Under the pieces are notes generated by a model. That model searched no databases, was not told the origin of the DNA, and saw nothing but the letters and a program-made list of their open reading frames with translations. DNA of 64,000 bases. Source: Sphaerisporangium cinnabarinum (GTDB lineage Bacteria > Actinomycetota > Actinomycetes > Actinomycetales > Cellulomonadaceae). Shown here in pieces: positions 1 to 7,097 of this stretch; within the stretch, counting starts at the first letter, position 1, and each line of letters starts with the position of its first letter. A program made the translations under genes and the position numbers. The stretch is taken from positions 105,574 to 169,573 of the forward strand of contig QAPD01000045.1 in assembly GCA_003052455.1 (NCBI GenBank), read 5' to 3'.

Positions 1-118
1 CGCGCCCACGCGCACGCTTCGACGGCACCGGCGGCACAAGAGCTCCATGCGGCGATGATGTCAGAGGGGGCCGTCGGACAGGCTTCGGACCCGTGCTGGC
101 AGGAGCCTGTCGACCCAT
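1..118 (-). CDS. Possible N-terminus of a gene cut by the window edge
   Basis: A minus-strand frame opens with ATG at 118 and stays open for 39 codons to the window edge. The visible peptide is basic and rich in proline and serine (MGRQAPASTGPKPVRRPP...), like the tail found before the HTH of many actinobacterial regulators. No domain is visible, so the identity is open. The support is contextual: a -10-like TAGAGT (137-132) and a -35-like TGACAT lie upstream with an 18-nt spacer. An AT-rich 14-bp palindrome sits in that spacer, as expected for an autorepressed regulator gene. Confidence 0.35.
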   Translation of the reverse strand, partial: MGRQAPASTGPKPVRRPPLTSSPHGALVPPVPSKRARGR

Positions 119-131
119 GACAACACTCATC

Positions 132-172
132 ACTCTACCGCCGATAATGTACATTATGTCATTACGTCGTAA
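132..172 (-). promoter_or_regulatory. AT-rich promoter/operator region with two palindromes
   Basis: The perfect palindrome ATAATGTACATTAT (144-157) and the dyad TTACG-T-CGTAA (162-172) stand out in a genome this GC-rich. On the minus strand the first palindrome lies between TGACAT and TAGAGT (18-nt spacer), the usual place for a repressor operator. The same region is also upstream of the plus-strand gene at 224. The binding protein is unknown. Confidence 0.55.
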
Positions 173-223
173 CGAAGCGCCCTTCAGCGCATCACGAGGC
201 GCCCCGGTGGGCTCCCCTTCGTC

Positions 224-688
224 ATGAGCACGACGACCTACGCACCGCAGCTTCTCGCCCCCGCCGCCCGCGGAGACGACCGCCGACCGACTGGGAGCAT
301 CGTGCGATCCCTGCGGAATGCGTCGCGGACCGGCATCGACACGACGGCCGCACCGGCGTCCTCGGATTCCGTCGCCACCATGTCGGTGTTCGCAGCCGCC
401 GGACCTGACGCCCGTCGGTCCGGACGAGTCCTGACGACGTGCGCGACGCTCGCCTGGCTGCCGGTGCTCGTGCTGACCGTCCTGGTGTTCCTCCTGGTCG
501 GCGCCGTGGGTGGCCTCGCGGCCGCCGGCGTGTGGACCTGGCGCACGGTGTCCCCCGTGCGGACCCGGTCGGCCGGCGACACCGACGAGGATCCCGACGG
601 ATCGGCGCTCGAGAGCCTGCCGCAGCCCCCAGGAGCTCCGCGCGGCCGACGGGTGGTTCGCGACCGCACCATCGGCTATGATGCGTAG
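224..688 (+). CDS. Hypothetical single-pass membrane protein
   Basis: A 154-aa protein that I do not recognise. The first ~65 residues are polar and low in complexity. One strong hydrophobic stretch follows (about residues 70-100, ...LPVLVLTVLVFLLVGAVGGLAAAGV...), and the tail is charged and proline-rich. This suggests a membrane-anchored protein with a cytoplasmic or disordered tail. There is no clear Shine-Dalgarno sequence before ATG 224, and later starts (e.g. the Met near residue 53) would keep the membrane segment. It is divergent from the possible regulator at the left edge and shares its operator region. The coding assignment is moderate because overlapping frames are also open. Confidence 0.45.
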   Translation: MSTTTYAPQLLAPAARGDDRRPTGSIVRSLRNASRTGIDTTAAPASSDSVATMSVFAAAGPDARRSGRVLTTCATLAWLPVLVLTVLVFLLVGAVGGLAAAGVWTWRTVSPVRTRSAGDTDEDPDGSALESLPQPPGAPRGRRVVRDRTIGYDA

Positions 689-908
689 AATCGGACATAG
701 CGCCCAAACCATTGTGTTTAGGTCAACACCATGGTGACGCGCGGGTTCCCGCGGTGACCGCGCATCAGGTCGTCCGCCGCTTCTCGGGTCACCCTCCCGC
801 CGCCAGGTATGCCGGAGTCATCGATCCCCCGCCTCAGGCGTTGCTCCCCCTGCGTCACGATGCACGCCGACCACCGCGACGCTCCCCTCGCCGCCGCACT
901 CCTGGCGC
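689..908. other. Intergenic stretch with small inverted repeats
   Basis: No convincing gene is seen. Around 690-735 the GC content drops. A dyad GTGTT-N6-AACAC (714-729) is followed at once by the palindrome CACCATGGTG. No promoter hexamers could be assigned with confidence. Confidence 0.4.
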
Positions 909-1616
909 GTGTGCCACCCTGTCCCGGTGCCCGACACTCCCCGACCACTCCTCCCTCCCCCGCTGCCCGACCTCGTGGGCGCGCGCGTGCGGACCGTGCA
1001 CGTCGTGACCCACCCGGAGGCGACGCACCACGTCGACGGGCTCGTCGGGGGCCAGCACGACTCCGACCTCACCCCCGCCGGGTTGCGGGACGCGGAGCTC
1101 GTCGCGGCTGCGCTGCGCGCACGCGTCCCGGCCGGTGCGCGCACGGACGTCGTCGCGTCCGACCTCCTCCGCACGCGCCGCACCGCGACCGCGATCGCCG
1201 CCGCGCTCGGCGGGGCGGCGCGCCTCGACCCGCGGCTGCGCGAGGCGTCCTACGGCGAGGCGGGCGGACAGCCCCAGGCGTGGCTCGACGCGCGGTTCGT
1301 CCCGCCGCCCGCCACGGGCGACCGCCTGCGGCACGACGTCGGTGTCGCGGGTGCCGAGACGCGCCTCGACGTCGCGCTGCGGGTGTACGCGGCGACGACG
1401 GACCTCCTGCGCCGGGACGTGGACCACCAGGTCGTCGTGACGCACGGTTTCGCGGCCACGTTCGTCGTCGCCGCCTGGATCGGGATGCCCGTGGAGGCCG
1501 CGGGGCACGTCGCCTTCCCGGTGCCGTCGGGCAGCATCACGACGCTGCGCGAGGACGGCCACTTCCACAACCGTGCCGTCGTCGCCGTCGGGGACGTCGC
1601 GCACCTGGGCCGGTGA
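909..1616 (+). CDS. Histidine phosphatase superfamily (phosphoglycerate-mutase-like) protein
   Basis: A 235-aa protein with the fold signature of the two-histidine phosphatases. The N-terminal catalytic motif reads VTHPEAT instead of the usual RHG, so the catalytic His is kept and the Arg is replaced by Thr. The second catalytic His is in VVVTHGF near residue 175. Between them lie TRRTATAIAAAL and a REASYGE segment typical of the acid-pocket region. The substrate cannot be told from sequence. GTG 909 is the longest start; GTG 927 (MPDTPRPL) is equally plausible. The protein is probably cytosolic, as there is no signal peptide. Confidence 0.85.
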   Translation: MCHPVPVPDTPRPLLPPPLPDLVGARVRTVHVVTHPEATHHVDGLVGGQHDSDLTPAGLRDAELVAAALRARVPAGARTDVVASDLLRTRRTATAIAAALGGAARLDPRLREASYGEAGGQPQAWLDARFVPPPATGDRLRHDVGVAGAETRLDVALRVYAATTDLLRRDVDHQVVVTHGFAATFVVAAWIGMPVEAAGHVAFPVPSGSITTLREDGHFHNRAVVAVGDVAHLGR

Positions 1617-1697
1617 CCGCGGGGCGGGAACGTGACGCCTGGCGCGTCGGTGCAGGTCAGCGCGCCGCACCCGATCAGCGCTGTGGGTGGCGCGGCC

Positions 1698-1703
1698 TAG
1701 GCT
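1698..1703 (+). promoter_or_regulatory. -10 element of the recombinase gene
   Basis: TAGGCT lies 32 nt before the ATG at 1736. This allows a leader of about 26 nt that carries the AGGAGG ribosome-binding site. No convincing -35 is seen. Confidence 0.45.
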
Positions 1704-1735
1704 GACGGCGACCCGTCACCCAGGAGGCCCGCACC

Positions 1736-2797
1736 ATGGTCGCCCCGCCCCGCCTCGAGCGGATCACCGTCGCCGAGGCAGCCGACCGCTACCTCGCGTC
1801 CGTCGCCGCGCAGACCCTGCGCGGCATCCTGTCCCCCACGACGCGCCGCAGCTACGAGCGGGACGTCACGGAGTTCGCGCGCCTCGCGGGACCCGTGCGC
1901 GTGCTGGACGACGTCACGGGCGAGGACGTCGACGACGTCCTGCTGCGCTACCAGACCACGCCCGACGGCCGGTACGCCGACGCGTCGCGCAAGCCGGGGA
2001 GCGCGGGCCGCTCGGCAGCGACGGTGAACCGGTTCCGCCAGTCGGTGACGCGCTTCTTCGCGCACGCCGCGCGCGAGGGCTGGGTGCAGGCGGACCCGAT
2101 GCAGTGGGCCGCTCCCCCGGCCCGTCTGCGCGACGGGCTGCGCGTCGCCCGCACCGCGCTGTCCGCGGGCTCGGCGGCGTCGCTGCTCGAGGTGTCCGCC
2201 GCCCGCGCACCCGGGGAACCCGCCGTCTCGCGCCGCGACCAGGACCTCCAGCTGCGCGACCGCCTCGTCGTCGCGCTCCTCCTCGTCCTCGGCCCGCGCG
2301 TGTCCGAGCTCGAGCGCGCGAACCTCGACGACTTCTCCCGCGAACCGGACCAGACGCGGTGGCGCATCCAGGGCAAGGGCGGCCACGTCCGCACCGTCAC
2401 GCTCTCTCCCCCGCTCGCGGACGCGCTGGAGGAATACCTCGCGCGGCTGCGTCCGACGCTCCTGGCCCGTCGGCCCGACGACCCGGACGCGCAGCGCGCC
2501 CTCCTGCTGTCGTGGCGGGGCCGCCGGATCGACGCCCAGGCCGTGCGCGGGCTGCTGCGGCGCTGCGTCGAGCGCATGCCCGCGCAATACCGACGCGAGG
2601 CGACGCCGCACGCGCTGCGCCACACGACCGCGACGCTGCTCGCCGCGGAGGGCTGGGACGTCAAGGTCGTCGCCGAGCTCCTCGGGCACGCGTCCATCGC
2701 GACCACCGGCGTCTACCTCGACCGCATCGAGGGCGAGCTGGCGGCCGCGATCCGGGCCCACCCGCTCTCCGCGGCGCTCGAGCCCAGCGAGGTCTGA
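1736..2797 (+). CDS. Tyrosine recombinase / site-specific integrase (XerC/D-like)
   Basis: A 353-aa tyrosine recombinase with an N-terminal SAM-like core-binding domain (about 10-125) and a C-terminal catalytic domain. All active-site residues are visible: Arg188 (GPRVSE), Lys214 (GKGGHVR), His292-x-x-Arg295 (HALRH), His318 (LGHAS) and the nucleophile Tyr327 (GVYLDR). The start is ATG 1736 behind a perfect AGGAGG. Size and domain layout match chromosomal Xer-type enzymes. No att repeats, excisionase or phage genes are nearby, so a housekeeping or orphan role is more likely than an active integrative element. It lacks the scpA/parA or dprA neighbours common for xerD/xerC, so no symbol is given. 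Confidence 0.9.
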   Translation: MVAPPRLERITVAEAADRYLASVAAQTLRGILSPTTRRSYERDVTEFARLAGPVRVLDDVTGEDVDDVLLRYQTTPDGRYADASRKPGSAGRSAATVNRFRQSVTRFFAHAAREGWVQADPMQWAAPPARLRDGLRVARTALSAGSAASLLEVSAARAPGEPAVSRRDQDLQLRDRLVVALLLVLGPRVSELERANLDDFSREPDQTRWRIQGKGGHVRTVTLSPPLADALEEYLARLRPTLLARRPDDPDAQRALLLSWRGRRIDAQAVRGLLRRCVERMPAQYRREATPHALRHTTATLLAAEGWDVKVVAELLGHASIATTGVYLDRIEGELAAAIRAHPLSAALEPSEV

Positions 2798-2867
2798 CCG
2801 GCCCAGCACGCGGGCGGTGGCGTCGGGGACGCTGACACCGGGCCGAGCGGGGCGTAGCGTCGCAGGC

Positions 2868-4427
2868 ATGGCCCCGCTCCACCGGGTGGAGCTCGTCCCC
2901 GACGACGAGCCCGCGCCGGGCGGGCGCGGCACACCCGCGGAGGGGGCACCCGGGCGCGCGGCCCCTGCCCGACGACGCACCCTCCTCGTGCGCGTCGTGG
3001 CGCCGCTGCTCGTGCTCGCCGTCGCGCTCGGCGCCGTCGGCTCGTGGCGCTCGTCGACGGCGGAGCGGGCCCGCCTCGCCCACCCCGGCGCGGTCCGTTC
3101 CCTCGCCGTGCCCCCGGTCCCCGCCTGGTCCGCCGACGCCGCCAGCCCGCGCGTCGCCGTCGTCGACGACGTGGTCGTCACGGTCGCCGCCGCCGGGGTG
3201 GAGGGGCGCGACGCCGCCTCGGGCGCCCGGCGCTGGCTCGCTCTCGACGCGACCGCCACGTGCGGACCGGCCGCCGACGAGTCGGCGGGACCGGTGGCCG
3301 ACGTGCTCGTGTGCGTCACGGGGCCGGCGCTCGCCCCGGTCGCGCACGTCGTCGGCCTGGGCGGACCGCTCACCGGCCCGGTGCCGCTGGGCGACACGCT
3401 CGGCCGGGCGGTCCCCGCGCCCGGCGGGGCGGTGCTGCGGTGGGCCCGCACCGGAGGGGTTGTGCACCTCGCGCTCCAGGACGCCCGCACCGCACGCGTG
3501 CGCTGGCGGCTCGACGTCCCGCCCGATGACGCGGAACGGACCCCGATGTGCCGGCCCCAGGTCGCGGGGCAGGCCGTCGCGGCCGTCGAGGGTGGCCTGC
3601 TCGTGGTGCGGGGGTGTCGCGTCAGCGCCGTCCTGACCCTCGACGGCACCCGCCTCGACGCGCGCGGACCGGCCGTCACGACCGACGTCGTCCCGCTGCC
3701 TGACGGGACGTTCCTGCGTACCCGTGTCCTGCCGCCCGGGCGCGAGGCGACCACCGAGCTCCTCGCGCCGGACGCGACCGTGCGCGCCACCGTCGCCGGG
3801 CGGGTCCTGCGGCCGCTCGTCGGTCCCGAGGACGACCTGGCCCCCTGGCTGGTCACCACCGCGGACGGCGTGCGCGCCTTCGCGCCCGCAGGCGACTCGG
3901 ACGACACGCTGCGCGAGCGGTGGCGCCTCGCGCAGCCCGTCGCCCAGGTCGTCGCGATCACCGCGGACCGCGCGGTCGTCGTCACCGGCGAGCGCGTCGT
4001 CGGCCTGGACGCGCGCTCGGGCGAGCACGTGTGGTCGTGGCCGCGCCACGCTCCCGCCGGTCGCCGTCCCGTGCCGGGCGTCGCCACGGGACCCGGGAGC
4101 GCCACCGCGACGGCGGACGGCGGCGCGGGCACCGCGGGCCTCCGGGCGGATCTCACCCGTGGGGTCGCGGCGGCGTTCACCGACGGCGCCACGCTCGCGC
4201 TGGTCGTCCCCGACGGCTCGTCGCGGCGCTCGCGGACGGTCGCCGTCTCCCTCGACGACGGGGACGTGCGCTGGGACGTCGTCGGTGACGGCGACCCGTC
4301 CGGTTTCACCGCCCTGGCGGGATACGTGGGGCACGTGGACGCGGGGTCGTCGCGCGTCGTCGTGCTGGAGCGGCGGCCTCGTGCGAGGAGGTCTCGCGCG
4401 AGGACTCGTCCGCGTGCGAGAAGGTGA
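2868..4427 (+). CDS. Membrane-anchored PQQ-binding-like beta-propeller protein
   Basis: A 519-aa protein with a short proline-rich cytoplasmic tail, one transmembrane helix (about 39-60, LLVRVVAPLLVLAVALGAV) and a long extracytoplasmic region. That region holds repeated 'VxGxDxxSGxxxW' blades (e.g. VEGRDAASGARRW, VVGLDARSGEHVW) typical of PQQ-like propellers. It is probably a cell-envelope scaffold or sensor rather than an enzyme. The C-terminus is unusually arginine-rich. The start is ATG 2868, because TAGCGT (2855-2860) ends 7 nt before it, which fits a leaderless transcript. The frame is open 17 codons further upstream but without supporting signals. Confidence 0.8.
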   Translation: MAPLHRVELVPDDEPAPGGRGTPAEGAPGRAAPARRRTLLVRVVAPLLVLAVALGAVGSWRSSTAERARLAHPGAVRSLAVPPVPAWSADAASPRVAVVDDVVVTVAAAGVEGRDAASGARRWLALDATATCGPAADESAGPVADVLVCVTGPALAPVAHVVGLGGPLTGPVPLGDTLGRAVPAPGGAVLRWARTGGVVHLALQDARTARVRWRLDVPPDDAERTPMCRPQVAGQAVAAVEGGLLVVRGCRVSAVLTLDGTRLDARGPAVTTDVVPLPDGTFLRTRVLPPGREATTELLAPDATVRATVAGRVLRPLVGPEDDLAPWLVTTADGVRAFAPAGDSDDTLRERWRLAQPVAQVVAITADRAVVVTGERVVGLDARSGEHVWSWPRHAPAGRRPVPGVATGPGSATATADGGAGTAGLRADLTRGVAAAFTDGATLALVVPDGSSRRSRTVAVSLDDGDVRWDVVGDGDPSGFTALAGYVGHVDAGSSRVVVLERRPRARRSRARTRPRARR

Positions 4428-4497
4428 CGAGGGCGAGAGCCTGTCGGGAGACCGGTGCTGCCGTCCGGGCCGCCGGACCGAGGTGAAGGAGGCCGTC

Positions 4498-4767
4498 GTG
4501 CCGAAGCGTGACCCGGGTCCGAGCGTCAAGGACCCCGACCTGTACGAGAAGCTGCGGGACGAGGGCGACTCGAAGGAGAAGGCGGCCCGCATCGCGAACG
4601 CCGCGGCGGGCTCCTCGCGGTCGAGCGTCGGACGCAAGGGCGGCAAGGCCGGCGACTACGAGGACTGGACCGTCGAGAAGCTGCGCAAGCGCGCCGCGGA
4701 GATCGGCATCGAGGGCCGGTCGTCCATGCGCAAGGCGGAGCTGGTGCGCGCGCTGCGCTCGCACTGA
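4498..4767 (+). CDS. Rho-termination-factor N-terminal-like (DUF7218-type) small protein
   Basis: An 89-aa basic protein. The first half (VKDPDLYEKLRDEGDSKEKA) matches the DUF7218 pattern found in actinobacterial stress-type small proteins. The second half (YEDWTVEKLRKRAAEIGIEG, then KAELVRALR) is a SAP/Rho-N-like helix-extension-helix that can bind nucleic acid. GTG 4498 follows an AAGGAGG ribosome-binding site at good spacing; the frame is open far upstream but only as an overlap of the propeller gene. The role is unknown; nucleic-acid binding is inferred. Confidence 0.85.
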   Translation: MPKRDPGPSVKDPDLYEKLRDEGDSKEKAARIANAAAGSSRSSVGRKGGKAGDYEDWTVEKLRKRAAEIGIEGRSSMRKAELVRALRSH

Positions 4768-4891
4768 GGACGCGCTCAGGACGCACCGGGAACGGTCCGG
4801 GGACGGGTCGGTCACGGGCCCGTGCGGGATCTCACCCGCGGCGCGCCCGTCTTCCGGTCGCGCCCGGGGTGCCGCCCGCTACGGTGAGTGC

Positions 4892-6145
4892 GTGCACCTG
4901 TCCGCCGACTCCGCCCTGCGCACCGCCCGCCGTCTGCTCTCCCGTGCGCTCGTGGTGGCCGTCGCGGCACCCGTGACGGTCGCGGGCGTGCTCGTCACCG
5001 CGGACGCGATCCGTAAGCGCCGCAACACCACCGAGGCGTCGTTCCCGCGCTCGGCCCCCGCCGACGTCGAGGTCGCGGGCACCACGACGACCGTCTTCAC
5101 GTACGGCGAGGACGTGTACCGGGAGATGCTCGGCGCGATCCGCGGCGCGCGGCGCCGCATCCTGCTCGAGACGTACATCTGGAAGGCTGACGCGCTCGGC
5201 GAGGAGTTCAAGCAGGCGCTCGTCGAGGCGAGCGAGCGCGGCGTCGAGGTGTTCGTCGTGTACGACGGCTTCGCGAACCTCGTCGTCCCGCAGGCGTTCT
5301 TCGACCTGCCCGAGCCGATCCACGTCATCCGGTACCCGGTGTTCCGCCCGGGCGTGCTCATGCTCAACGTGCGCAAGTCCGGCCGCGACCACCGCAAGAT
5401 CCTCGTCGTCGACGACGAGATCGCGTTCGTCGGCGGCTACAACATCGGTGCCCTGTACGCGACGCAGTGGCGCGACACGCACGTCCGCCTCGTCGGGCCG
5501 AGCGCGTGGGAGCTGCGCAACGCGTTCGTCGACTTCTGGAACGCGAACCGCTCGTCGGACCAGCCGCTGCTCGCCGACCCGGGGTCGGTGCACTGGGAGC
5601 CGCGGCTGCGCGCGGCCCGCAACGCGCCGGCGCACCTCGTGTTCCCGATCCGCGGGATCTACCTCGACGCGATCGACCGCGCGAGCTCGCACGTCTACAT
5701 CACGCAGGCGTACTTCATCCCGGACCGGGAGATCCTGGCCGCGCTGCTCGCGGCCGCGGCGCGCGGCGTCGATGTTCGGGTCCTCGTGCCCGAGCGCTCG
5801 AACCACGTGCTCGCGGACTGGCTGTCGCGCGGCCTGTACACGGCGCTGCTCAAGGGCGGGGTCCGCATCCACCTGTACCGCAACGCCATGGTGCACGCGA
5901 AGACCGCGACCATCGACGGCGCGTGGACCACGATCGGCACGGCGAACATCGACCGGCTGTCGCTCACGGGGAACTACGAGGTGAACCTCGAGATCACGGA
6001 CCCGGGGGTGGCCGAGCAGATGGAGAAGGTGTTCGAGGTCGACCTGTCGAACTCGCGTGAGCTGACGCTCGACGAGTGGGACTCGCGCTCGGTGGCGGCG
6101 AAGCTCAGCGAGGTCGTCCTCACTCCCCTGCGCCCGCTGCTGTAG
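4892..6145 (+). CDS. Phospholipase D-family protein, cardiolipin-synthase-like
   Basis: A 417-aa protein with an N-terminal membrane helix (about 18-38) and two PLD domains. Both HKD motifs are intact: His167-x-Lys169-x4-Asp174 (DHRKILVVDD) and His335-x-Lys337-x4-Asp342 (VHAKTATIDG). Bacterial enzymes of this layout condense phosphatidyl groups to make cardiolipin at the membrane. Transphosphatidylation is therefore likely, and phosphodiesterase activity is the alternative. GTG 4892 is chosen because TACGGT (4880-4885) ends 6 nt before it, a leaderless arrangement, and because residues upstream have no family match. It faces the MBL gene across a shared hairpin terminator. Confidence 0.88.
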   Translation: MHLSADSALRTARRLLSRALVVAVAAPVTVAGVLVTADAIRKRRNTTEASFPRSAPADVEVAGTTTTVFTYGEDVYREMLGAIRGARRRILLETYIWKADALGEEFKQALVEASERGVEVFVVYDGFANLVVPQAFFDLPEPIHVIRYPVFRPGVLMLNVRKSGRDHRKILVVDDEIAFVGGYNIGALYATQWRDTHVRLVGPSAWELRNAFVDFWNANRSSDQPLLADPGSVHWEPRLRAARNAPAHLVFPIRGIYLDAIDRASSHVYITQAYFIPDREILAALLAAAARGVDVRVLVPERSNHVLADWLSRGLYTALLKGGVRIHLYRNAMVHAKTATIDGAWTTIGTANIDRLSLTGNYEVNLEITDPGVAEQMEKVFEVDLSNSRELTLDEWDSRSVAAKLSEVVLTPLRPLL

Positions 6146-6150
6146 CCGCG

Positions 6151-6189
6151 CCACCGTTGTCGCCGTCCTTCGGGCGACGACGACGGTGG
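6151..6189. terminator. Hairpin terminator between convergent genes
   Basis: An inverted repeat pairs CCACCG..GTCGCC (6151-6164) with GGCGAC..CGGTGG (6173-6189). It lies between the stops of the PLD gene and the MBL gene. There is no T-run, as is common in high-GC actinobacteria, and it may act in both directions. Confidence 0.6.
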
Positions 6190-6203
6190 GCGGGGTCCGC
6201 GGC

Positions 6204-7046
6204 TCAGCGGGCCGGGTCGGAGCGCAGCACGTCGGCCGCCTCCTCCTCCGGGCGCGGTGGCACGGTCTCGTCGGCCTCGAGCAGCGCGACCTCGCCGAAC
6301 TCCGGGTGCTCGTCGCGCAGCTCGCGCGCGACCGCGTCGGCCGCGCCGTCCAGGGCGCCCGCGGCGACGTCGATCGACTCCCCCGTCGCGAGCGGCCGGT
6401 ACTCGTACGTGCCCCCGGTGCGCTGCTCGCCCAGGAGCCGGTTCACCAGGCCGTGCCCGACGTCCGACAGCAGCGCGTCGTGGACGGGGACCACGACCCG
6501 GGGGTCGAGCGCGTGCACGAAGTCGATCGTCTCGGCGAGCTTGAGCCACGGCGCCGAGACCGGCGCCAGCAGCACGTCGAGCCGCCGTCCGCCCAGCACG
6601 CCCGGGTCCGGGGCGTCGAACGAGTCACCCGGGTGCAGGAGCGTCGCGCCGTCCCCGCGCACGAGGTACGTCACGTTCGCGATCCGCGGGACGTCCGGGT
6701 GGATCACCGCGTGCCGCCCGCCGCCGACCACGACCTCCAGACCGCCCAGGTCCAGGCCGTCACCCGGTGCGACGACGTGCACGCGCGACGCCGCGCCGTC
6801 GGGCAGCGACGGACGCACCGCGGCGGCCACCTCCTCGGGCGCCCACACCGTGAGCTCCGGCCGGGCCGCGAGGGCGCCGCCCAGGGCGCCGGTGTCGACG
6901 TGGTCGGGGTGCTGGTGGGTGAGGAGCACCGTGCCGGCGTCCGCCAGCGCGGCCGCGGCGTCGCTGAACGTGCCCGGGTCGATCGCGACGACCTGACCGC
7001 CGTGGCGCACCGTGACGCACGCGTGACCGTGGAACGTGACCTGCAT
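6204..7046 (-). CDS. MBL-fold metallo-hydrolase (UlaG/YcfU-like)
   Basis: A 280-aa beta-lactamase-fold protein. The metal motif is Thr43-His-Gln-His-Pro-Asp-His49, and an N-terminal HGHACV matches the 'L-ascorbate lactonase-like' branch of the superfamily. Further His/Asp ligands occur in DVPRIANVTYL.., LLHPGDSF and VVPVHDALL. It is a cytosolic hydrolase whose substrate cannot be assigned. ATG 7046 has a GAGGAGG site upstream. It is downstream of pyc on the same strand with a 51-bp gap, so it may be co-transcribed. Confidence 0.85.
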   Translation of the reverse strand: MQVTFHGHACVTVRHGGQVVAIDPGTFSDAAAALADAGTVLLTHQHPDHVDTGALGGALAARPELTVWAPEEVAAAVRPSLPDGAASRVHVVAPGDGLDLGGLEVVVGGGRHAVIHPDVPRIANVTYLVRGDGATLLHPGDSFDAPDPGVLGGRRLDVLLAPVSAPWLKLAETIDFVHALDPRVVVPVHDALLSDVGHGLVNRLLGEQRTGGTYEYRPLATGESIDVAAGALDGAADAVARELRDEHPEFGEVALLEADETVPPRPEEEAADVLRSDPAR

Positions 7047-7097
7047 GGATCCTCCTCGAGTCGTCCTTGCCCGCCCGCTCGTGCGGGGGTCGGCCCC

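Noticed and set aside
1736..2797. The tyrosine recombinase as sign of a prophage or integrative element
   Set aside because: No direct-repeat att sites, tRNA target, phage or conjugation genes lie near it. Composition matches the flanks.
2817..2867. A longer start for the propeller protein
   Set aside because: The 17 extra codons overlap the -10 element TAGCGT and have no ribosome-binding site.
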